A DNA stretch of 64,000 bases, taken from NCBI GenBank assembly GCA_941918925.1, contig OW799234.1:13406501-13470500 (forward strand). Direction: 5' to 3'. This document shows positions 11,681-22,874 of this stretch, in pieces. Numbering within the stretch: the stretch's first letter is position 1; each line of letters begins with the position of its first letter. The notes beneath the pieces are model-generated. The model was not told the origin of the DNA, made no database searches, and saw only the letters and a list, made by a program, of their open reading frames with translations. The position numbers were made by a program, and so were the translations under genes. The DNA is from Phyto melanocephala (lineage: Eukaryota > Arthropoda > Insecta > Diptera > Rhinophoridae).

Positions 11681-12569
11681 CAATTTTTTTGTTGATTAAG
11701 AACTAGGGTGATCGACTCGGTTTTACAACCGATGGAAAACCCGGTTTTTACTCTTTCGGCGGGCGGTTTTTTGCAAATGTTAATTTTTCGAATGTCGAAT
11801 AAACCGGTTTTTTTTTGTCATGGAAACCGGTTTTTTTTGTTTTTAGTTTTATGTTTATTTCTCTTTGTAACCAAACGTACCATGCTAAATTTATTACTTA
11901 AAAAAATTCCAAAAATCAGAAAATTTATTAAATACTCTTCTCTAATATTGTAAGAAATTTATTTGTTGTTTCAAAAACAAATGTAAAGTAATGAAAATAA
12001 TTAGGGTTAAATATTATTTGTCGTGCTAACATTGGTTTTAAAATTGCCCAGTATTTTCAGAGATATCGGGGAAGTTGTGGTAGAGAAATGTGTTTTTATT
12101 TTTATTAATTTTTTGTGAGCGTATAGGCAAATATGTTCCGAATACAATGAGCCATATTTTGTTTAAATCGATCTACAACTTTTGATTTTATTTATTTTCT
12201 TTAAGATACTACTGTGCAACGGCACTGATGCTTATTTAGCGATTTGTAACACTAAATTAACGTTTTTTCCTTCATTCGAAAATGAGGTAGGTAGGTAGGT
12301 ACCTTCAGTTAATTTGTTAATAAAATCAAAACGCGTTCATTGATTTTTATGATCGATGTCTCATTTGGTTCATAGGTGGTTTATGTGGCTTTACGTGAAA
12401 GTAATAAAACTTAACACTTTTTCCCGTTTTGGAGTTTTCATGATTTTTTGTAATATAAAAAATTTAATTTCTTTATTTTTTACTTCAACAACCATTTTTT
12501 GCAATTTTCAAAAGTTTGATTGTTTTTCAAAGGTAACAATTACAATTAGTACCTGTAACTTAAAAATGT

Positions 12570-13000
12570 GAGCTGAAGGAGAAAAACGGAGATTAGCATA
12601 AGAATTTTCTGAGCCCTAATCTCGTTAATTTTGAGTGTTCATGAAGCAATTCAGATGGCAATCGGAGAAAACGACTATTTTCGAAAAATTTCCATTGACT
12701 GCACTTTGTCTCATTAAACGAATCGCCGGCAGTTTCTATGATCTGCTTTGTTTGAGTTCTTGAGCTGGATGTCGTTTACGTGAAGGTGGAAGTCTTCTAT
12801 GAAAATTCGCTGCAAAGGGCTTCGTGAAATTAAAAGAACGATACCAAATTGGTGTTTTTGGGGTTTCGACGATACTTTCCTTTACAACAGCAAAGTTGTT
12901 AAAACACTGGCTAGTACATTGAGGCACAGGAGTCTTATTGTCCATAATCGTTCCAGCTCCTCAAATTATTTGACCACTCTTCAATGGTTGACACATTAGG
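12570..13000 (-). pseudogene. Decayed mariner-type transposase fragment
   Basis: On the minus strand the open stretch at 12945-12736 reads ESIVETPKTPIWYRS...PAQELKQ and continues past a stop into NGNFSKIVVFSD, then (with changes) FMNTQN and GSENS. These match in order the mariner/Tc1 landmarks ESV..NPKTSIR.RS, QELKP, NFS..I.FSDEAHF, GYVN.QNCRIWG.ENP. The FSD Asp is the position of the first catalytic Asp. Several stops and a lost ~20-residue block make it dead. I did not find its TIRs. Confidence 0.55.
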
Positions 13001-13007
13001 TGCACTT

Positions 13008-13397
13008 AGGGATGCCAGATGTAATGTTTTTTATCAACACATTACTGTTTTATTTATTTTATTTTTTAAATATAATGTTTTAGGCACAACACCCAAAACA
13101 GTACTAAAATGTACTTTTTGTGCTTTTTATTTTAAATCAAATCGCATTTGATCCCAATTTTTTATCTCACACTTTTTCCGTACGATTGGGTAAACGAGAG
13201 TGATTTGAAGTTCAGAGATTAAATGAAAATAAAAAGTCGATGTCGTTTTTTATTTGAATTTTAATAAATTGTGTAATTTTAGCACTTTTTTTGATCTCTT
13301 TTGGTTTTATCAATGTATTTTTTTTTTCAATCATTAAATTTATACTCGGAAAGGCAATTTGAGAATTAGTCCTTAAAAAAACCGTTGTGGCATCCCT
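13008..13397. mobile_element. hAT-like TIR element (AGGGATGCCA)
   Basis: TAGGGATGCCAGATG at the left mirrors GTGGCATCCCTG at the right, about 390 bp apart. Ends of this CAGGG.TGCCA form are frequent in insect hAT MITEs. No convincing 8-bp duplication and no transposase frame. Confidence 0.4.
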
Positions 13398-13399
13398 GT

Positions 13400-14260
13400 A
13401 CGGTGTAAAGAAAATAAATACAAAAGACAAATAACGGTGTTCGTTATAAATCGAATTTTGAATGGAAAAATTTCATGCCTAAAAACAATTTCAAAACTCA
13501 TAATCAGAAAGTCATTACTTATGTCTTGCTTACATCTTTTACAATGATTATAGAATTATATATTTTTACTAAATTTATTTCTTCTTCTTCAAATATTTGA
13601 TAATATTTGTATTGAATGGAAGTGCTCAAAGCAACAATAAAAAGCACCAGTTTAAACTTAAATAAGCACTGCTAAGTCAGGGTCAAATGTAAATGATGGC
13701 AACATAAACATTCTTATCTTATAACGAACGAGTGTCGCACTTTAAATAAACATAAGTACATACATACAAACATGTAGTAATTTTAACACTAATCAACAAA
13801 ATGAAGAACATAAATTAAAAAAAGGTTTAAGTGAAATTGTATTTGAACCTAAATGTTAATTATTTTCTAGATGTAGGGAAGGGAAAGAAAATCGAATGGA
13901 AGTGATTAGAGTTAAAAAAAAGGTTTAAAGGGGGGCCGATTGCTTCTTATGTAACGGTCAAGTGAAAGTTGGATAGTGTTCAGAGAACCGTTGGTGTATG
14001 TGCTGCAATATGGCTACAACAACTAAGGCTACTGCACTGCGAATAGATGAAATTTGATGCATATAATCATATACCCTAGTGCGTATTAGCGATAAGGAAA
14101 CTAAAAAGCCGATGTAGAACATGAATCGAGAAAACGTCGTCGAATAGCTATAGCAAATGGATTCACGCACAATTAATGTTTTTTTTTTCTAATAACTCCT
14201 CTATGGATTAAAGGGATGAAACTGATGTCTACTCAATGGTGTTGAAACTGACTTGCTTTT
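13400..14260. other. Unannotated AT-rich stretch
   Basis: No gene, repeat or RNA that I can support. The 70-codon minus-strand frame at 13958-14170 shows no family motif. Confidence 0.3.
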
Positions 14261-15001
14261 TATACCCTTCACACAGTGAAAAAGGGTATATATAGGTTTG
14301 TCATTCCGTGTGAAATTTCTACAATTTTCATTTCCGACCCCATAAAGTATATATTTTCTGAAAGCTTATGAATAGGGAAGTCGATTAAGCCCTGTCAGTC
14401 TGTCAGTCTGTCCGTCTGTCCGTGTGTATGTTGAAATCAACTTTTTGAAGCCCCCCGACATAGGTTGGACCCGGGTAAGGTATTAAAATATCAGAAATAT
14501 TCGGGAGTAGATCGGTATTGAAAATCAGAAACATCGGTACATAAACAATTGAGATATGAGCAAAAACCCACGACCACCTCGATTTTCTTTTCACAAAAAC
14601 AACATTACAACAACAACATACATACATACAAACGTGTATACTGGTTAGGGAAAACGTGGCATCGAATCCCAGCTGAGCCAAAAAAATTTTTTTTTTAATT
14701 TTTTTAAAATTTTTTTTTTATTTTTTTTTTATTTTTTATTTAATATATTATATATATTTTTATTATTATTTTTTTTTAATTTTTTTTTATTTTTTGTTTG
14801 TTTTATATATATTATATATGTATATAATAATTTATTTTTTTTAATTTTTTTTTTAAATTTTTTTTTTTTAATTTTTTTTTTAATTTTTTTTTTTTTTTTG
14901 TTTTTTTAACATACATACGTGAATTTACTGTTATTGCATGACTACACGTTGTGAAGGGTATATAAGATTCGGCACGGCCGAATATAGCGCTTTTACTTGT
15001 T
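14261..15001 (+). mobile_element. Hairpin-ended interspersed repeat, copy 5, full length
   Basis: The reference copy for the family. The 5' stem is TATACCCTTCACACAGTG/AAAAAGGGTATA, then conserved blocks (GTCATTCCGTGTGAAATTTC, CCGACCCCATAAAGTATA, TCTGTCCGTCTGTCCG, TTTGAAGCCCCCCGACAT), CATACATACAAACGTGTATAC, a long T/A tract at 14683-14910, then GTTGTGAAGGGTATATAAG and the 3' hairpin ATTCGGCACGGCCGAAT with terminal TTTTACTTGTT. The inverted TATACCCTTCAC pair and terminal hairpins suggest a non-autonomous Helentron (DINE-1-like). No protein is encoded. Confidence 0.75.
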
Positions 15002-15002
15002 G

Positions 15003-15445
15003 AGTTTGTGAAAGCTCGTATCCGTGTACCAGGCAGATATGCTAGGGTTAAATTGTATCGCAAAGAAAGAGAATTGTCACAAAATGCATGCGGTGAACGC
15101 ATGTGAACCCTGGACTGGACTGCTTGAATGTGTTCTGAAGATCAGTAGGCGTGTCTCTTAAAACGAGATAGTATTGGTGTGGGTTAAGGGCTACGGGGGC
15201 ATAGCTGGGAACAAGGCGGCAAACGAACTTGCGAAAAAGTGGCCTGTGATGCAATTATGTGGACCAAAACACAGAGTTGCTAATGGCACAAAATGAACCA
15301 TCTAACAGATAAACCTAAACAAGAGTGGCTAGCATTTTTTGGCTGTCAAAAATTCTCATGTTCATAAAATTTGTATTAAACAAACCGAAATACCGCAGCG
15401 GTAACGCTTTGCAATTGGAAAATTCAATTTTGACAAGGCGTTAGG
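15003..15445 (+). pseudogene. LINE fragment, RNase H region
   Basis: The frame at 15180-15239 reads WVKGYGGIAGNKAANELAKK, matching the RNase HI motif with the conserved GN..A.ELA of non-LTR retrotransposons. The following 15310-15445 DNA resembles 21740-21840, including ACCGAAATACCGC and TTTGCAATTGGAAAATT. Stops and truncation at both sides mean no product. It is cut at 15448 by the next element. Confidence 0.6.
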
Positions 15446-15806
15446 TAGTCGATGGTCACACACGACGATTATAGTTGGGCAATTCTTGAGTTTATAGATG
15501 TTTTTACCGTTTTAGGTGAGGAGAAAACGAAGGGAAAAATAATCGCCGGTACTCGGCTATTTGAAGCAATTTTTCTTTTTTTTTAAATATTTGACATTTC
15601 TTTTCATTCGGTGTTTCGCTTCTTGGTGTGTAGTAATTTAAAACTTGGATTAAAAACGTCACAAATTAAACGTTTAAAATATTTCAAAATAAAAAAACAC
15701 AAACAAAATGTTTTAGTGAAAACATTTTAATTAAAAGCGTTAATAAAAATCAATTATATTATTTTATGTATGTTTTTATTTTTCTTATTGCTATTTACGG
15801 CAAAAG

Positions 15807-17210
15807 CAGCGTTGCCAGAAGCTTCGGAGAGAAAATCATCACTTAGGGCAAAATAATCATATTTTGAAAAAGAAAATCATCAAATCAAACATTTTATTAC
15901 AATCGCAAAAAAAAACAATAAAAATTTATTTAGAAAACTGTTTTCTTATTAGATAAGTTATTTAAAACAAAAAATATATTAAATTGATATTAAAATAAAT
16001 ATACATATTCGTATAGCAACTTGTGAATAAAATCAAATTGACAGATACTCTGTAGTATGTTAATATATTAAAATTGAATATCTATCATTCGAAATGTAGA
16101 AACATAAAAAGCTTGAATGTTTTAATATAAAAAAACAATCATACATTTAACAACACATATGAATTAAAGTATTTTAGGAATCATCATTATTATTATACAG
16201 AATAGGTTTCATATTTGTATTTATACCTTAATATATTTTTAATTATAGCATGAACAATCGTTTAACTTTAAGTATTATTTTGAATATAATATACCCTTAA
16301 GAGTGCTGTTATCTAATCTATTTCTAAATTTTGTTTTACTTAAATTTAAAACTTAAAATATTCGTTCAACATTTGCAGAAGAAATAGGAAAACATATTAA
16401 GGTTTTAACAAGTTTTGACAGGGTCGGAAAAGCCAAGATTTTGTCATCTCGAGTTATTTTTGAGACTTCTGACCAAAATTCTTCACAACTTAGATCATCT
16501 AAAGTTGTAAAGTGTTCGTCAAAGTGGAGAAGACGTAGTTTTCTAAGCTCGTTTTCTAAGTTTTGAACATCATTCTTATTAATTGAATAAATTTGAAAAG
16601 TTTTGTATAAAACCTTTTAAAGAAGCTACTTTTCTATTAATTATTTTTGAAGGGTCAAGACAAAATAATGAAAAAAAAAGTTTTTTAAAATAATTAGGGT
16701 TAAAATCAAATCGTAAAATGAAGTACAATTTTCAACAAATTTTTTTTTTAATTTTCTCCAAGTTTAAGATTGGAAATTTTTTTGTTTTATAAACACAACT
16801 AAATAAATATTTTCGTTTTGTAAACGAAGCAATTCAAAAATTAAGTTCATTAATCAAATTGATGTTAACGTAATTTGTTTTATAAAATTATCTAAAATTC
16901 ATCATAAATTCTTTGTATTTGAGAGGATGTGGTTTCAAAAATTATGTTAACTTTGTTTATTATGTTGAGAATATACTTTAAAAACACAGATAGAGTTAGA
17001 CCTGTTTTTAATAGACCTGTGACAAGCTGATATAAAACTTTATTGGTTTAAAAATTGATTGTTAATAAGAATTGTAGAACTCTTATCGTATCTACAATAA
17101 ATATAATTTCTAAAAATATAAATCATTATTTTGGGGAAAAAAATCATAAATCATATATTAGCAAAGAAAATCCTTAAAAATATGACAAAATCATGACTAT
17201 GGCAACGCTG
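15807..17210 (-). mobile_element. Decayed hAT transposon
   Basis: The TIRs are CAGCGTTGCCAGA and its partner TATGGCAACGCTG. The 8-bp flanks GGCAAAAG (15799-15806) and GGCACAAA (17211-17218) look like a target duplication with two changes. It carries the C-terminal dimerisation region of a hAT transposase on the minus strand (16353-16571). At 1.4 kb it is shorter than an autonomous hAT and internally eroded. Confidence 0.7.
16353..16571 (-). pseudogene. hAT transposase C-terminal dimerisation domain remnant
   Basis: Minus-strand frame of 72 codons from GAT at 16571 to TAA at 16353, including FWSEVSKI, FPTLSKLVKTLICFP and SSANVERIF. These are the hallmark positions of the hAT C-terminal dimerisation domain (FP.LS.LA...L.IP.SSA.VER.FS). 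The stop falls immediately after ERIF, where the family continues, and upstream sequence (about 16580-16680) holds further frame-shifted hAT-like coding. It has no ATG, which is why simple ORF calling misses it. Confidence 0.8.
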
Positions 17211-17356
17211 GGCACAAATGACAAATTGTAAGAAAATAAAAGCTAAACAAAACAGAAAAATCGCCAAAGGAATCGTCGTGTGTGAACATAAAAGCAAGTT
17301 CAAAAGAAAATATGGAAAAAGTTGGGCAATTAAAATCGTCGTGTGTGACCTTCGAC

Positions 17357-17600
17357 GTATGGAAGTTGGCTGCAGTACAACTGTTGTTGTTTTTTTTTTA
17401 ACTTTTGTAATTGTTGAAAAGTAATGGCATTTTAGCTATTTGCAGGTTTATCTTGCGATTTTATTTCTATTTAGTGAGTTTAATTAAAAAATAATATAAG
17501 TGAGCATTATGGCTCATTACACAATGTTAACGCTTTTGTTAAGGTTTGTCACCTCAGCGGAATATTACGAAACGACTGCCGCTCTTGTTTAGATTGGTCT
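17357..17600. repeat. Dispersed repeat shared with 22875-23110
   Basis: GTTGGCTGCAGTA, CTGTTGTTGTTTTTTT, TTTTGTAATTGTT and AAAAGTAATG are shared in order with 22875-23110. In both places this block lies downstream of the same LINE-like fragment, so the two loci are paralogous copies of one larger repeat, this one interrupted by the 15448-17356 element. Confidence 0.5.
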
Positions 17601-18338
17601 GTAATAAAACCAATTAGTAGTTTTACAGTTGGATATTTTTATTTTGAATTCTTATATTCATGACGAAAATGAAACTTCAGATTGCAACTTAGTCGCAGTT
17701 CTATACCTTATTGTTTCAAATCATTTTTAGAAGAAGAAAATAATTGACTTTTGCTACCAACACTTTTTAGTAGTCGATTTAACACAATAATCAGTTAATT
17801 TAGTTAGCAAAGGAATTAAGAGACTAACTTTAATGGTACACTTAAAGGGTTTCCTTGGTAAAGGATTAGTAATGTTTGTTCCCATTTATTTATTTTTTTT
17901 CCTTTTTCATCTTTTATTTATAAATTATGGCTAATTGTTTTTTCTTTCCTTCTAATAAATTTTAATTGTTTTTTTCTTTTCACCACAGCTAAATAAATAG
18001 TACCAAAAACACAATAAATGAAACAAGAATTAATTATAGATCCTGTAAAAAATAGTAATTCATATAAAAGTATTTGCTTTTGTTGTGTTTGGTTAGTATT
18101 TTTTGTTTTGACCAAATGCTTTGCCTACGCACGAATTTTAAATGAGCAATTTATCTATTTAGAGCAGGGCTGCCAGATCTTTCTTTCGTCCTTTCCAAAT
18201 TTAGAAAAACATTTCCCAAAAATGTTTCATTTATTTGTAAATTTATAGAAAATTTTAAAAACAATTTTTTTAATGTCGTGTGTATAAAATCAAAAGCAAC
18301 AGAAAATATTTCAAATTTATATTTATAGTTATATGTAA

Positions 18339-19841
18339 CTAGCTGACCCGGCGAACTTCGTACCGCCCTATAATTAAGAAATATCTGTTACCTTTTCATC
18401 TAAATTAAGTTAATTTCTTTATTAAGTATTGCTGTTGGTATATTAATAAATCAAAATTATTCCAAAAACAAAGTGTTTATTATTCTAATGATTTATGATA
18501 CACAATATTCTTAGTTTTATTTCTCGCGCGTATATAAATAGTGTTGTTGGTATTCTTTTGTAAAAGTATCAAAATGGTCTATCAAAAGTTTTCAACACTA
18601 TATTAATTTGACTAAACTTGTTGAACAAACACTTCAGAAAAAACACACAGTACAAATTTTCCTGTAGAAACCAATGCGAAAAGTACACTAAGAAATGGTA
18701 AATTAATTATGTAGGTATTTTGTTATTATAACTCCGACCACAGACCAACCCCGACCGATATATTTGCAAAGAGCATGTAAACTACGTTTCTTTGTTTTAA
18801 TGTCAACTACGTTAATATTACTGCCAGTGACACATTATTATTATTATTTTCTTACATAAGAACCTTCTCCTAATAATAACAAATACAACAAAAAACAAGT
18901 AAGAGCGCTATATTCGGCCGTGCCGAATCTTATATACCCTTCACAACATGTAGTCATGAAATAACAGTAGTTTGTGTCACCATTCATCCCATATGAAATA
19001 CGTACATACATATATAAAAACATCCCATTGTAAAATTATAAATTCACGTATGTATGTTAAAAAAACGAAAAAAAAAAAAAAAATTTAAAAAAAATTTAAA
19101 AAAAAAATTTAAAAAAAAATTTAAAAAAAAATTTAAAAAAAAATTAAAAAAAAAAATTATTATGTATAATTATAATTATTATATATAAAACAAAAAAATA
19201 AAAAAAAAAATTAAAAAAAAATTTAAAAAAAAAATAATAAAAATATAAATAATATATTAAATAAAAAATAAAAAAAAAAAAAAAAAAAAAATTTAAAAAA
19301 AGTTTTAAAAAAATTAAAAAAAATTTTTTTTTGGCTCAGCTGGGGTTCGATGCCACGTTTTCTCTAACCAGTATACACGTTTGTATGTATGTATGTTGTT
19401 GTTGTAATGTTGTTCTTGTGAAAAAAAAATCGAGGTGGTCGTGGGCTTTTGCTCATATCTCAGTTGTTTATGTACCGATGTTTCTGATTTTCAATACCGA
19501 TCTACTCCCGAATATTTCTGATATTTTAGTACCTTACCCGGGTCCAACCTATGTCGGGGGGCTTCAAAAAGTTGATTTCAACATACACACGGACAGACGG
19601 TCAGACGGACAGACTGACAGACTGACAGGGCTTAATCGACTCCCCTATTCATAAGCTTTCAGAAAATATATACTTTATGGGGTCGGAAATCAAAATTGTA
19701 GAAATTTCACACGGAATGACAAACCTATATATACCCTTTTTCACTGTGTGAAGGGTATAAAAAGAATTAGTGAAATCGGTCCAGCCATTCAGGCGTGATG
19801 CCGTGACCAAGGGAAAAGGGATTCATTTTTATATATTTAGA
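18339..19841 (-). mobile_element. Non-autonomous Helitron with nested hairpin-ended repeat
   Basis: Read on the minus strand, the 5' end is TCTAAATATATAAAAATGAA (from 19841) preceded by A. The 3' end is GGTACGAAGTTCGCCGGGTC followed by AGCTAG, then T. This gives the Helitron hallmarks: 5' TC, a CGAAGTTCG hairpin near the 3' end, terminal CTAG, and insertion between A and T. The 865-bp hairpin-ended repeat at 18895-19759 sits inside, so the Helitron itself is about 640 bp. Confidence 0.75.
18895..19759 (-). mobile_element. Hairpin-ended interspersed repeat, copy 6, full length
   Basis: Reverse-orientation match to copy 5 over its whole length: ACAAGTAAGAGCGCTATATTC, the hairpin TTCGGCCGTGCCGAA, a long A/T tract (19070-19330), TTTTTGGCTCAGCTGGG, CCCGACATAGG-type block, GGACAGACGG run and the final TTCACTGTGTGAAGGGTATA. 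It is inserted in the Helitron at 18339-19841. Confidence 0.8.
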
Positions 19842-19842
19842 T

Positions 19843-20037
19843 TGTAGGAACTCGAACTGGAGATCCATAAGGAGTTACATTGAGGGGACTGGGTTCTTGG
19901 ACTAGTCCGTTATTTATGGGAAATTATGTTTATGGTTTTTGTTTGGGAATTCCGTTTTCCACTGGGCAAAAATGCATATCTGTCATGTATTTGGGCTTTT
20001 AGTGCCCCTCCTTTTCAACCTAACCTATTATTGTAGG
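19843..20037 (+). mobile_element. 5'-truncated LINE 3' end, copy 1
   Basis: It shares with the minus-strand LINE end at 33243-33575 the blocks ACTGGGTTCTTGGACTAGTC, AAAATTATGTTTATGG, the CTGGGCA block and GCCCCTCCTTTTCAA, ending in a CCTAACCTA tail. It is a dead-on-arrival copy lacking coding sequence beyond the last few codons. Confidence 0.7.
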
Positions 20038-20339
20038 ACTTCAATAAAATTTTTCAAAAGGTAATTCATTTTAATTTCAAAACATTTTTCTACCCGCAAT
20101 TAAAACGATTTTTTTTTGGTGGTGAAATGCCAAACACAAAAAAGTTCGGATATTTCCACTTTCGAATAAAGTATATCTGATATGAAACACAGAACATTTT
20201 TTAACATAAAGAAATTGTAATAAAGTGTTTTTAAAAATTCCACTTTACCCCAAATTAATCATTTTTATTTTCTAGCAATAAAAATTTGCATAAATAAATA
20301 GGGGTTAGAAACACAAATCTGGCAGCCCGGATTAAAATC

Positions 20340-21690
20340 AAACATATATAAATTGAGTAGAGGCTTGAGTAAGATACTTCATGTTGTTGTTTTTTTTTTT
20401 GTTTTTGCTTACTTTATGTGGTTTGTTTGGTGAAAGGTATTTGTGTGTGTGTTTTGTTTGTAAAAACATTTATGTTAGAATTTTTGCAGTTACTTTCTCG
20501 CTGTCATAATGATTGATGGTGTTGTTATTATTGTTGCTTAGTTTTTGTAAGCGTTTGTGTTGACAAAGTGTGAGTGTAAAAAATTTGCCTTTAAAATACA
20601 GCAGCACTGTATACCAGCAATCATTTTGAAAAGGAAACCGCCTATGAAATAACGATAACTCGAATAAGAAAAAAGGAAATGACAAATTGTTGCATACTTT
20701 AATGTGTCTCATTAAATTACACTATAATATAAAGTTACCATAAGAACACTAAAGATAAATGTGTTTTACATTTGTCTTTACTTTTTTTTCGAGATAAATG
20801 AAAATTGAAAAACAGCAAAAAAGACAAAAAAAAACTTTTTTTAATAAAAAGTTAAAATAAAAACTTAAATATAACGCTTCAAAATAAACTATCAAAACTC
20901 ATTTATATACATATTTTGAATTGTACCATATGCGTTTGGCTTGATAAAGCCCACATAATTTTTAAATTAGTTTTGTGTTATTTATGCATCTTGTATATCA
21001 GTTTCTTTTATTTTATTTTAAAACAATTTTTTTTGTTGTACTTCCTTTACAAGTTCTTTTATTTTTTTTTTGGTTGTCAAAATGTCAACAAGTTTTGTTA
21101 AAATATTACTTAATAATATTACTAAAACTTTTTGCCCCAAAGAAAAACAAAAGTTCTTCTTTAATTTTAAATATTTTCATAAGTTGTTTGATTACACAAA
21201 TTTCAGATTACTGTCAAATCCTAGTTTAATGTTTGTTAAAACTTTATTCTTACCGTCATGGAAAAGAGTAGAGCAGCCGAAACTGCTTTGGTGTAATAAA
21301 CATTAACTTTGAAAGTTTTCATTATCTTCAATGGAAAAAACTATTGCGATGTTGAAGTAGAATTATATTAAAGTGATGGAGATTAAGTTGTTAAACCTTT
21401 GAAAGAAGTATTTATGACATTATGATTATTCTGTACCCATGTTCTGTAAGTTGAGTGAGAACTTTTCGCATCAAAAAGTCATGGAACAAAATAGGCACAA
21501 ATTATGACATTTGATTAAGGACAAGATTGAAAGGTTTTACATATTAGAATCTCTATACAAAAACAACGAAAGGAGCAGATAAAGCTGCTTGGATATTATG
21601 AGAATTAACTTGACATATTATCAAAATCACATGTGAGAGTAACGATTATAACGTAAAAGTTGTTTGAGATTTTAAAAGGAATTTTTCCTC
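20340..21690. other. Unannotated AT-rich stretch
   Basis: No recognised gene or element. Open frames here are short, rich in Phe/Tyr/Leu as expected of AT-rich non-coding DNA, and show no domain. Confidence 0.3.
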
Positions 21691-21840
21691 GTCATCCTTA
21701 CAGCCTAATCCAAATAAGAGCGGCAAGCATTTTAAAGCCGTTAAAATTTCTCAAAACCAAACAATTTGTATAAAACAGACCGAAATACCGCGCCGGCAAT
21801 GATTTGCAATTGGAAAATTGACGGTTTTTCATATTTTAAA
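21690..21840 (+). pseudogene. LINE fragment, post-RNase-H region
   Basis: The frame RAASILKPLKFLKTKQF resembles the segment after RNase H in R1/LOA-type LINEs (W....RS..LL...R..LS). The following DNA matches 15345-15420. Stops interrupt it. Confidence 0.4.
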
Positions 21841-22215
21841 ACGTTTAAACCAACTGAAACTGCAAATTATTTATTGTAAAAAAAAAAAATAATAAAAAAA
21901 TTATTTTTGACAGATACATACATATTTAAAAAAAGTTGATAACGCAGTTAAATTCTATATAAAAGAACAGCCAGCTAATTGGATACGAGTACCTTATTAA
22001 TCTACCTTGGGAAAATCCAATTTTGACAACGTGCTAGTTTACATGAAGGGACAAGTCCCGCGAATCTGCTTGCGTTGGCTTGTATTCTCTTTTGGTGACT
22101 TTTTGTCATTAAATCAACTAATTCTTTTTATTCCTTCATTCGTAAGAAGGGCTGCCATACATTTAATAATTAATGATTTGTCAACAGTAGCAGTGGCCAT
22201 ACAAGTAATTATAAT

Positions 22216-22440
22216 GGCAATATCAAGGCACATTTATTCATCAGGTAGTCTTGTTTCGTCAGCTGATTATTTTTTTCTTCACTTATTTTAAATTTCAGCT
22301 GTCAAAGTCTATAGATAAAAAACAAATTTCTCTGCTCTCTCATTTATTTCAAATGTCAAACTTTATATATAAAAAATATAAACAAAAAAATTCTCTCCGA
22401 ACTGCAATTACCTGATGAATTAATATGCCTTGGGCAATAT
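22216..22440. mobile_element. hAT-type MITE, CAAGGC family, copy C, with 8-bp TSD
   Basis: The element 22224-22432 runs from CAAGGCACATTTATTCATC to GATGAATTAATATGCCTTG and is flanked by perfect GGCAATAT duplications (22216-22223, 22433-22440). It contains the family block TCAGGTAGTCTTG and TCAGCTGATT. Confidence 0.85.
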
Positions 22441-22462
22441 TAAATAAATTTCAAGAAACATA

Positions 22463-22678
22463 ATGGCTGAACTTTCTAAAGAAGAAATTATTGAAGAAAT
22501 TGTTAACCTAACTGAACTGGCTGTTGAAGCATTAGATCTAGATGATGCTGAAAATATAGAAATAATTTTGAATTTGCTAGAATGCTGTGAAAGTGAAAAT
22601 AGTTTACCGAATAAAAGTTACTTATTTCATACAGTGTTGCCAAAATTACACAGAATAGCAACTTGGCAAATTCCATAA
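22463..22678 (+). CDS. Possible small acidic helical ORF, 71 aa
   Basis: MAELSKEEIIEEIVNLTELA begins after AAACATA, with a strongly amphipathic acidic composition (EEIIEEIV, LDLDDAEN, LLECCESEN) and ends KLHRIATWQIP. The amino-acid mix differs from the Phe/Leu/Lys-rich random frames around it, which argues for past or present coding. It starts 23 nt after the right-hand target duplication of MITE copy C. It could be a transposon accessory ORF, an exon fragment or chance. I recognise no family. Confidence 0.3.
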   Translation: MAELSKEEIIEEIVNLTELAVEALDLDDAENIEIILNLLECCESENSLPNKSYLFHTVLPKLHRIATWQIP

Positions 22679-22874
22679 AATATCAGTCTGGCAATACCAG
22701 TCATACATAACGTGACAAGAGAACTAAAGATGTAAAATAGAAATGTCAAATTTGTGGCCTCAAATTCACAAAACGTGCGACACTTGCTACCCTGTACTTA
22801 ACGCCGCACTTCTCACCGACAAACTCGGGACTTGGACCTGGGACTTGACCCTTCATGTAAACACGCTCTTATTG

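Larger units (their letters stand above)
15445..17359. mobile_element. TIR element (GTCGATGGTCACACACGACG) hosting a hAT
   Basis: The left end at 15448 (GTCGATGGTCACACACGACG) and right end at 17356 (CGTCGTGTGTGACCTTCGAC) are inverted copies with one mismatch, extending inward through ATTWTARTTG. GTA flanks both sides (15445-15447, 17357-17359), suggesting a 3-bp duplication. The outer shell is under 520 bp; most of the length is the nested hAT at 15807-17210. Confidence 0.6.
18164..20330. mobile_element. hAT-like element (CAGGGCTGCCAGAT) split by nested insertions
   Basis: CAGGGCTGCCAGATC at 18164 and ATCTGGCAGCCCGG ending at 20330 form a TIR pair. The flanks ATTTAGAG and ATTAAAAT match at five of eight positions, compatible with an old 8-bp duplication. 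Most of the interior is a Helitron (18339-19841) and a LINE 3' end. A lone similar terminus (GGGCTGCCAGATAA) lies at about 25240. Confidence 0.45.

Noticed and set aside
14683..14910. Long T/A tract as an origin or matrix-attachment site
   Set aside because: The same tract occurs in copies at 19070-19330 and 49268-49485; it is an internal part of the interspersed repeat.
19331..19654. Open frames MAQLGFDATFSLTSIHV... at 19331-19654 and 14403-14681
   Set aside because: Nearly the same peptide in two places because both lie in full-length copies of the same non-coding repeat; no family or start context.
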